DNA from: Tolypeutes matacus
Taxonomy: Eukaryota; Chordata; Mammalia; Cingulata; Chlamyphoridae
NCBI GenBank assembly: GCA_026826555.1
Contig: JAKSZT010017954.1
Coordinates: 5,174,642-5,238,641, forward strand
Reading direction: 5' to 3'
Length of the DNA stretch: 64,000 nt
The notes beneath the pieces were generated by a model, which searched no databases, was not told the DNA's origin, and saw only the letters and a program-made list of their open reading frames with translations. The position numbers were made by a program, and so were the translations under genes. Shown one piece after another: positions 55,380 to 64,000 of this stretch (position 1 is the stretch's first letter; each line of letters starts with the position of its first letter).

Positions 55380-56130
55380 AAGCATGAAGAAATAACTAAA
55401 GTATACCAGAAAAAGGTGAATGAACAACATGAGACTCCCAATAAAGAGATATAAATTTGAAAAAGGAACTAAACAAAAATAAAGGGTTGAAGGCCACAAA
55501 AACTAAATGTAAAATTCCATATAGGGTTTCAACAGCAGATTGCAGATGGCAGTAGAATCAGTCAACTTGAAGACAAGACAACTGAAATGATCAGGCTAAG
55601 GAGCAGAAAGAAAAAAGAATGAAAAAAGTGAACAGAGTTTAAGGGATACCATCAAGTGAACCAATGTACATGTTATGGGAATCCCAGAAGAGAAGAAAGG
55701 GAGAAAGGGGCAGAAGGAATATTCAAAGAAATAATGGCAGAAGACTTACCAAATTTAAAACAAGACATGAATATACATATTCAAGAATCCCAATGACCCC
55801 AAGCAAGATATTCTCAAAGAGAACCATACCCAGACACTAGTAATCAAACTGTTAAATGCCAAGGACTAAGGCGAGAGTTCTGAAAGCTGCAAAAAAAGCA
55901 AAACATGTTAAGTATAAGAAAGACCCAAAAAGATTAAAGTGCTGATTTCTCATCAGAAGCCATAGAAGCATTTAAAGTGCTGAAAGAAAACAATTGCTAG
56001 TAAAGAATTTTATATGTGGTGATACTTTCTTTAAAAAATGAGCAAGAGCTTAAGACATTCCCAGATAAACAAAAGCTGAGGGAGTTCATCACCACTAGAC
56101 CTGAGCAATACTAAATGTAGTTTTTCACAC
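55380..56130 (+). pseudogene. L1 ORF1 remnant (RNA-binding protein), broken
   Basis: The nucleotide order matches the L1 ORF1 coiled-coil to C-terminal region: 'gaatcagtcaacttgaagac', 'aggagcagaaagaaaaaaga', 'gggaatcccagaagagaaga', 'ctgatttctcatcagaagcc' and 'cattcccagataaacaaaag', ending near 'gaaagaaataaagacctctg'. ORF1p is the nucleic-acid chaperone of the L1 particle. No frame over about 70 codons survives. Confidence 0.8.
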
Positions 56131-56449
56131 TGAAAGAAAAGGACAATAGACAATGGATTGAAGTGGCAGAAAGAAATAAAGACCTCTGGTAAAGGTATCC
56201 ATATGGATAATTATAAATGCCAGTATTATTGTATCATATTTTTTGATATGTAATTCTACTTTATAGTTTGTACAGGTTTGAAAATGCAAATGCATAAAAA
56301 GTAATGATAAATCTATGTTTTGGATGTACAATGTAAAAAGATATAATTTGTAGTAACTTCAACAAAAAGTTGCAGTTTTTGTTGCAGTTAAGTTGGTATC
56401 AAATCAAAGATGGTTATTATAGATGTAGGATGTTAAATGTAAGTTCCAT

Positions 56450-59424
56450 GGTAACCACAAAGAAAATATGTGGAAAATATAAGCAGAAGGAAATGAGAAG
56501 GGGCACAAAATTGTACACTACAAAAAATCAAGTAAATATGAAAGTAGGGTTAATGGAATGACTTGAAAGTTATAATACTTACAAAGATGAAGTAGCAAAA
56601 TGGCAGAAGAAAGGGCTGCATTATCATTAGTTACTTTAAATGTAAATGAATTAATCCCTCCAGTCAAAAGGCAGAGATTGGCAGAGGATAAAATAGCATG
56701 GTTATAAGTGACTTGTCTTAAATTCAAAGACACAAGTTGGTTAAAAGTGAAAGGATGGAACAAAATATACCATGTAAATAGTAACCAAAAGAGAGGTGGG
56801 GTAAGCTATATAAATATCAGATAAAATAGACTTTAAGTAAAAAAAAAATTGTTATGAGGGATAGAAAATTCATTATATTCTGTAGAAGGTATCAATTCAA
56901 CAAGAAGACATAACCGTTTTAAATGTATGCACCGTACAGTCAAGTCCCAAAATATATGAAGCAAATATTGACAGATTTGAAGGGAGAAATAGACAATTCT
57001 ACACAATAGTAGGAGACTTCAATACACCACTTTCAATACTGGATAGACCATCCAGAGATAAGATGAGTAAGGAAATAGAAGACTTGAATTATACTCAAAA
57101 CCATCTAGACCTAATAGACATATATACAACACTTCACTCAATAGGAACAGCATACAAATTCTTCTCTAGTGCATATGGGACATTCTCCACAATAGACCAT
57201 ATGTTAGGTCACAAAACAAGTCTCAATAAATTTAAAAATAAATGAAATCATACGGGTATCTTCTCTGACCACAATGGAATGAAGCTACAAATCAATAACA
57301 AAGGGAGAACTGGAAAATTCACTAATATTTGGAAATTAAACAACACATTCTTAAACAATCAATGGGTCAAAAAAGAAATCACAAGAGAATTTAGAGAATA
57401 TATTGAGGCAAATGCAAACGAAAACACAACATACCAAAATTTGTGGGATGCAGCAAATCATTACTGAAAGGGAAAATTAAAGCTCTAAATGCTTACAACA
57501 AAAAAAGAAGAAAGATCTCAAATCAGAGACCTAACCTCAAAACTGGAGGATCTAGAAAAATAAAAGCAAACTACACCCAGGGTGAGCAAAACAAAGGAAA
57601 AAAAAACAACAACAACAGATTAGAGCAGAGATAAAGTAGAGAGTAAAAAAAAAAAAAAAAAACATAGAGTAAATCAATGATATAAGAGGTTCATTCTTTG
57701 GAAAGATCAGTAAAATCAACAAACTTTTAGCTGCACTGACAACAAAAGAGAGAGGATGCAAATAATTAAATTCAGAAATGAAAGGGACATTACTACTGAC
57801 CCCACAGAAATAAAAAGGATGCTACAAAGCTACCAGGAACAACTGTACACCAAAAAATCAGATAGCCTTAATGAAATGGACAAATTCTTAGAAAATATAC
57901 AACCTGCCTCCACTGACTAAAGAAGAAATAGAAGATCTTAGGAGACCAGTAACAAGTAAAGATATTGAATCAGTCATCAAAGCCCTCCCTTTTTGGGAGG
58001 AAAGCCCAGAACCAGATGGCTTCACAGTGAATTATACCAAACATTCCAAGATGAATTAACATCAATCCTGCCCAAATTCTTCCCAAAATATTGAAGGAGA
58101 AGGACTACTTCTTCACTCATTCTATGAGACCAACATCACCCTAATATCAAGCCAGATAAAGTTACCACATATACACACAAAAAGAAATTTAAAGACCAAT
58201 ATCCCTTTTAAATATAGAAGTGAAAACTCTTACCAAAGTACTTGCTGAATCCAACAACACATTAAAATAATTATACACCATAATCAAGTGGGAGTAATCC
58301 CAGGTATGCAAGGGTGGTTCAACATAAGAAAATCAATGTAAAATTCTTCATGAATAGGAAAAGAAAAACCTAACATGATCATCTTAATTGATGCAAAAAA
58401 GGCATTTGAGAAAATCTAGCACTCCTTGATTAAAAAAATAAACAAAACAAAACAAAAAAAACAACTTTAAAACCTAAGAATAGAAGGAAACTTCCTCAAC
58501 ATTATAAAAAGTGTATATGAAAAAACCCACAGCAAACATCATACTCAACAGTGGAAAACTGAAAGATTTCCCTATAAGATGAGGAACAGGACAAGGATGC
58601 CCACAGTCACAACTGTTATTCAACATTGTACTGGAAGTTCTAGCCAAAAAAAATTAGGCAAGAAAAGAAATAAGTCACCCAAATGGGAAAGGAAGAAGTA
58701 AAAAATTTCCTTATTTGTAGATGTCATCATCATATATATACATACATTACCCTGAAAAATCCCCCAACAAAGCTTCTAGAGCTAATAAATGAATTCAACA
58801 AAGTGGCTGGGTACAAGATCAATGCAAAAATCAAGTGTTTCTATACACTTGTAATGAGCAATCTGAAGAGGAAATCAAGAAAAAAAATCTATTTACAATA
58901 GCAACTAAAAGAAACCCTCCCAAAATAAATAAATAAATAATAAAAGAAACCCAAATATCCAGGATAAATTTAATAAAGTACATAAAAACCTTGAAAATGG
59001 AGAGCTATAAAACATTGCTAAAATATATAAAAAAGAGGTAAATAAATGGAAGGACATTCCATGTTCATGGATTAGAAGGCTAAATATCATCAAGATGTCA
59101 TTTCTACCCAGAGCCATATACAGATTCAATGCTATCCCAATGTCATTTCTATCCAGAGCCATATACAGATTCAATGCTATCCCAATTAAAATTCCAACAG
59201 CCCTCTCTTTGCAGGAATGGAAAACCCAATCACCAAATTCATATGGAAGGGTAAGGAGTGCCATAACCAACCTGAAAAAGAATGACAAAGTTGGAGTATT
59301 CACTTCCAGATTTTAAAACTTATTACATGTTACAGCAATCAAAATAGCCTAGTATTGGTACAAGGACAGACATATAGACCAATGGAATCAAATTTACAGG
59401 TCAAAAATAAATCTTCACATCTAG
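56450..59424 (+). pseudogene. L1 ORF2 remnant: endonuclease and reverse transcriptase, broken
   Basis: An EN-domain trace is visible near 56990-57245; the frame at 57063-57245 has the DLI-DIY and FFSSAYGTFSTIDHMLGHK stretch conserved in L1 endonucleases, including an H near the expected catalytic end. The RT region runs from about 57900 to 59300 with 'ggaacaggacaaggatgccc' matching the L1 'RQGCP' region. Frames are under 75 codons. Poly(A/T) runs at 57643-57661 and 58430-58465 look like slippage. ORF2 resumes at 61431. Confidence 0.85.
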
Positions 59425-61445
59425 GGCCAATTGATTTTTTTAAAACATTTTTTTCTATTGAGAAACACGTCAATACAAATAATTATAATTAGTTACTTTT
59501 TTAATGTAATATTTTTTTATTAGAGAAGTTGTGAGCTTACAAAACAATCATGCATAATGTGCAGAATTCCCATATATCACCCCTCCACCAACACCTTACA
59601 TTGTTGTGGAACATTTGTTACAGATAATGAAAGAAAATGATGAGACTATTACCACTAACTATGTCCATAGTGTATACTTGGTATATTTTTTCCATACACC
59701 CCCTATTATTCACACTATGTATTAGTATTGTACATTTGTTATAGTTCATGAGAGAACACTCTTATATTTGTACTGTTAACCACAGTCCATCTTCCACCAC
59801 TTGGTTCACTGTGGTATTCAGTCCCATGCCCTTGTACATTCTGTCCAAAGTATACACTCAGTGCTCTCATATTCATCAGAGTTGGCAGTCATCGCCCCAG
59901 TAAACCTTTGAATGTTTTCCTTAGTCCAAAAGAAAAAATACCCCCATTATTGACTCTTAGCATTGATATAGTACCTTCTTTGACATTGATGCAAGAATAT
60001 TACAATATTGCTGTTAACTATAGTCCATAGGTTACATTAGTTATATTTTTCCCATGCATCTCTATGTTCTTGTCACTTTGTAATAGTGACATCATTTGTT
60101 CTAGTTCATAGAAGAATATTCTTGTATTTGTATTATTAACCACAATACTTATCCACCTCCTGGTTCACTATGTTATTCAGCCCCTAGATTATTCCCTAGC
60201 TTTCTTTCTATTGACATTTATATCCCTAGATTACCCCCTTTCGGCCACAATCCCATCTATAAACCAGCCATGTTAGTTATTCTCACATAATGTGTTACCA
60301 TCAACTCTATCCATTTCCACACTTTTACAGTCAAGATAATTGAAAATTCTACATACATTAAGCATCAGTACCTCTTCTCAGTCCTTATCCCATCTCCTAG
60401 TAACTTGTACTCTAAGTTTTAGCTCCATGTAGTTATTCTTCGTATTTAGTTCATATTATGTGAGACCATACAATAATTGTCCTTTTGTGTCTGGCTTATT
60501 TCACTTAGCATAATGTCCTCAAGCGTCATCCATGTGATAATATGTGTCCCGATTTCATTTCTTCTTATAGCAGCAGAGTATTCCATCATACGTATTTACC
60601 ACATTTTGCTTATCCATTCATTGGTTGATGGATACTTGGCTTGTTTCCATCTTTTAGCAATTGTGAATAATACCACTATGAACATCAGTGTGCAAATGTC
60701 TGTTATCATTACTGTTTTCAGTTCTCCTGTATATATTCCTCGTAGAGGGATTGCCAGATCATATGGCAGTTCTATATTTAGTTTCCTGAGGAACTACCAA
60801 GCTGTTTTTCACAGAGGATGCACCATTGTACATTCCCATCAACAGTGAAGGAGGAGCATTCCTATTTCTCCACATCTTTTCCAGCACTTGCTGTTTTTGT
60901 TTTTTTTTTGTTGTTGTTGTTTTATTTTACTAATGGCCATTCTATGAGGTGTGAGGTGGTATCTCATTGTAGTTTTGTTTTGCATTTCCTTAATAGCTAG
61001 TGATAATGAACATTTTTTTCATGTGCTTTTTGACCATTTGTATTTCCTCTTGGGAGAAATGCCTGTTTAAGTCTTTTGGCTATTTTTAAATTGGATGCTT
61101 GATCTTTTATTATTGAGTTGTATGATCTCTTTATATAGAATGGAAATCAAACTCATATTGGATATGTGGTTTCCAAATATTTTCTCCTATTGACTGGGTT
61201 GCTTTTCACCCTTCTTGACAAAGTCCTTTGAAGCACAAAAGTGTTTAAGTTTGAGAAGGTCCCATTTATCCATTTTTTCCTTCATTTCTCAAGCTTTCAG
61301 TATAAGGTTTAAGAAACCAATACCTACCACCAGGTTTTCTTCTAGGAATTTTATTTAGGTCTTTGGTCCATTTTGAGTTAATTTTTATATAAGGTGTGAG
61401 GTAGGGGTCCTCTTTCTTTCTTTTGGATATGGCCAATTGATTTTT
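59425..61445 (-). mobile_element. 5'-truncated L1 (3'UTR type B), antisense, nested in the larger L1
   Basis: Body 59440-61430, 1991 bases. On the minus strand it begins in the ORF2 C-terminal region ('gtcaaaaatcaattgg' side) and runs through ORF2 end into a 3'UTR of about 1 kb that matches 50718-51290 ('aaccatagtccata'-like phrases) and ends in an A-rich tail. The duplication ggccaattgattttt is perfect at 59425-59439 and 61431-61445. Host L1 ORF2 text continues correctly across the joined ends. Confidence 0.92.
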
Positions 61446-62060
61446 GACAATGGTACCAAGACCACCCAATGGGGAAAGAATAGTGTCTTCAACAAATGGT
61501 CCTGGGAAAACTGGATATCCATATGGAAAAGAATGTAGGTGGACCTTACCTCACACCATATACAAAACTTTGCTAAAATAAATCAAAGACCTAAATAACC
61601 AAAACTATAAAACTCCTAGAAGAAAACATAGGGAAGCATCTTCCATACCTTGTTTTAGGCAATGATTTCTTAAATTTTACACCAAAAGCACAAGCAACAA
61701 AAGAAAAATAGATAAAAGAAACTTTATCAAAATTAAAATCTTTAGTGCATCAAAAGACTTTGTCATGAAAAAAGACAACCTACAGAATGGGAGAAAATAT
61801 TTGGAAACCACATGTCTGATAAAGGTTAAATATCCAGAATATATAAAGAAACCCTACAACACAACAACGTTCATAGCAGCATTTTTCACAATTGCCAAAG
61901 ATGGAAGCAACTAAAATGTCTATCAAAAGATGAATGGATTATCAAATACATACAATGCAGTATCATTTAGCCATTAACAGGAATGAAGTTCTGATACATG
62001 TGACTACATGGATGAACCCTGATGACATTATGTTCACTGAAACAAGACAGATGCAAAGAA
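61446..62060 (+). pseudogene. L1 ORF2 C-terminal remnant
   Basis: Continues ORF2 of the outer L1: 'ccaatggggaaagaatagtg', 'tggatatccatatggaaaag', 'caccaaaagcacaagcaaca', 'cagaatgggagaaaatattt'. Just after 'cctacaacacaacaac' (about 61866) the text jumps to 'gttcatagcagcatttttca', so roughly 400 bases of the usual order are absent. Confidence 0.8.
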
Positions 62061-62572
62061 CAGTTTATCTCACTGATAAGAAATAATTAGAATAAACACA
62101 TTCATAGAGTCAAAAACGACAATATAGGTTACCAGGAGCCAGTGTGGGGTGATAGGAAATGGGGAATTAATGTTTGATTGGTACAGAGTTTCTGTTAGGG
62201 TGAAGGAAAAATTTTGGTAATGGGTGGTAGGGATGATAGTACAATATTGTGAATATAATGTACACCATATATTTGAATGTAGTTAAATGGGGGAAAGTTT
62301 AAGGTGTATATGGTTACTAGAACCACAGTACTATACAATGCAAATAGTGAACCCTAATGTAAATTATGGACTATTTATTACTAGTATAATTATAATAATA
62401 TGGTTCCATCAATTATAACAAAGGTACCACACTAATCAAAGTGTTAATAATAGGGAAAACTGCATGTGTGAAGTAGGGTATAATGGAGCTTTGTATTTTC
62501 AGCATGATTTTTCTGTAAACCTACAACTTCTCTAATAAAAAATAATAAAAATATTTTTTAAAAAATACCAAG

Positions 62573-63732
62573 ATTCCCCCATAAAACCCAGAATACACCA
62601 ATGACAGCCACAAGACACATTATTTGAGTAGGAAACAATATGGTTTCTGATGGCCCCAAGAACAGGAGAAACTCAAAATATCAAATAGCTACTCACTGAA
62701 AATTTCCACAGACCAGTCTGAGAATATCATCTGTGACATAAGGGGCTTTATAGGATCCAATTCATGGTGAATGAAAAAAGCCTGTAATTAGGAGCTGGTA
62801 GGCCCTATAAACTCTCAAGCCTTACCCCCTTCCTGTTTAAAACTCCCCACTGATCAGAAATTTCTGTGAGTAGAGCTGCATTTGAGGAAGACAGAGATAA
62901 CCATGGAAAGAAGAGAGAAGATCCAGTCAATATTGGGGAACTGAAGAGGCAGAGGTCAAAAAGTATAGGACCATATTTTTAAAAAATAAATTAGTGCAGA
63001 TAAATAGAGGATATTACTATTTCAACTTTGGTCTGTTCTCTGTGGGAACTCTCCTGACTGTTTCTTCTGGTTTTGCCCTCTGGGCAGTCATCTGTGTCTC
63101 ACCCTCTGCAGCCTCAGTGGAAGTGGTATTGAGCATATTTAGAGCTGAACCTGGCGTCAAACAGTGAAGGAAGTTCCCTGCGGAGGCTGGCAGGCAAACC
63201 CTTTTATGCAATGTCTGGGCCAATGCATTATAGAGTTCAGGCTGGAATTCTCAGGCTTCTTTTCTCCTATGGGTGACCTTTAGTCTAGTCAGGGTGCCCC
63301 TGGGGGAGGGTAAAAGTGAGATCCACCAAAGCCACACACCAAGAGGAGATTGAAGGGAGGGGGACTATAAGGCAAGTCCAGGGACAACATCTTGCTCCAA
63401 AACTGCCAGGGTTGTGCAATTTCGATTTCTAGGGAGTAAGAGAGAGCAGCTTAAGGAGAACAGGTGGGAATATCACTCAGTAGCAGGCATAGATTGGATC
63501 AATAACAGATGACATCACTTTGATACTTGAGGGATATTTCAAATAAGGAATGCAAGACTGATAGGGACCTGGTGAAGAGCAAAGACCCAGGGACTGGCTG
63601 GGGGATGGAAATAGGATCTAAGCACACATGCTAGGGTCCTATAGACAAGGAGGAAACATGGCTGCAGAAGACACCTGGATAAATGGGAGTTGGAGAAGAA
63701 GACTCAGGCAATTTTAAACCATAGTACATATA
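62573..63732. other. Unassigned sequence, possibly old repeat
   Basis: No gene recognised. The text 'ccaagattcccccataaaac' and the following 300 bases have the look of an L1 5' region or LTR-internal sequence but I cannot place it. The frame at 63017-63223 minus is short and featureless. Confidence 0.35.
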
Positions 63733-64000
63733 TGGTTGACAGAATAATGCAGTCCCCTCCCCTGCCAAGATGTCCATGTCCTAATCCCAGGAACCTATAA
63801 ATATGTTTGGTTATATGGCAAAGGGGAATTAAGGTTGCAGATGGAATTAAGTTTGCTAATCAGATGACCTTAAAATAGGGAGATTGTCCTGGATTATCCA
63901 GGTGGGCCCCATATAATCACAAGGTTGCTCAAAAGTGGAAGAAGGCAGCAGAAGGGTCAAAGAAGGAACTGTGCTGAAGGAAGCAAGATTAAAGGGATGG
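63733..64000 (+). mobile_element. MLT1-type MaLR LTR, cut by window end
   Basis: Begins 'tggttgacagaataatgcag', then 'gatgtccatgtcctaatccc', 'ggattatccaggtgggcccc' and 'gaaggcagcagaagggtcaa', the same plan as the LTRs at 26717-27102 and, in reverse, 4839-5921. The 3' part lies beyond the window. Confidence 0.85.

Larger units (their letters stand above)
54313..62572 (+). mobile_element. Nearly full-length, dead L1 retrotransposon
   Basis: After removing the nested element it is about 6.27 kb. Order: 5' region (54313-about 55350), ORF1 remnant, inter-ORF, ORF2 remnant, 3'UTR (about 62060-62540) and A-rich tail. It resembles mammalian L1M-type elements, with 'aaagggagaaatagacaatt' and 'gagcagaaagaaaaaagaat' style phrases. 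Many stops, frameshifts, a 45-bp tandem duplication at 59095-59184 and a deletion near 61865 disable it. No flanking duplication was identified. Confidence 0.88.

Overview
This window looks like nuclear DNA from a placental mammal, very probably an armadillo (Xenarthra, Dasypodidae). The main evidence is a set of at least six tRNA-headed SINEs of the DAS type. Each starts with an Ala-tRNA-like head, has a body with recurring 'agcagacacagaaaaa' and 'gagcacaagcagcaag' strings, and ends in a 'taaataaataaa' plus poly(A) tail. DAS elements are the characteristic armadillo SINEs. Around them lie the usual mammalian repeats: MIR, L2, L1M, MaLR LTRs, MER20-like and other hAT fossils. The species call is an inference from the SINEs.

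I found no credible host protein-coding gene, exon series, rRNA or functional tRNA gene. The available open frames are short and mostly fall inside LINE, SINE or LTR sequence. The window is best read as intergenic or deep-intronic DNA.

Layout. 1-7.9 kb: mostly unique sequence, a DAS SINE (2336-2610), MIRs, and a minus-strand MLT1-type LTR (4839-5921) split by a young L1 3' end (5181-5748); a related L1 3' end sits at about 3936-4632. 7.9-16.4 kb: MER20 copy, a short DAS, a complete solo MaLR LTR with perfect 5-bp target-site duplication (12170-12647), another L1 3' end (15026-15655), and several AT-homeobox-rich or CpG-bearing non-repeat stretches that could be conserved regulatory elements. 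16.4-29.9 kb: an old L1 3' end split by a long DAS, a MaLR LTR (18122-18607), a MER20-like element split by a DAS, a hAT MITE with 8-bp duplication (19527-19719), L2/MIR fossils, an antisense L1M (about 25240-26350) and an MLT1 LTR (26717-27102). 29.9-36.5 kb: a decayed class I-like endogenous retrovirus with two LTRs, an internal region with no intact frame, traces of env, and two further LTRs nested in it. 36.5-54 kb: MaLR LTR split by an L1 3' end, L2 pieces, a dimeric tRNA-SINE, two minus-strand DAS copies in tandem neighbourhood, one more DAS, a solitary tRNA-SINE, and antisense L1 tails. 54.3-62.6 kb: one nearly full-length but dead L1 on the plus strand, with a 2-kb antisense L1 inserted in it. 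62.6-64 kb: unassigned sequence and the start of an MLT1-type LTR cut by the window end.

The parts do not form a pathway. What the window records is a layered insertion history: L2/MIR/MER20 and MLT1 oldest, then L1M and the retrovirus, then lineage-specific L1 and finally DAS SINEs. I did not find a new biological system. The most useful leads are the candidate conserved noncoding blocks, the dimeric tRNA-SINE, the 52-bp duplication inside the retrovirus, and the nested insertions that can be dated. Repeat family names are from memory of their consensus sequences and have not been checked by alignment.
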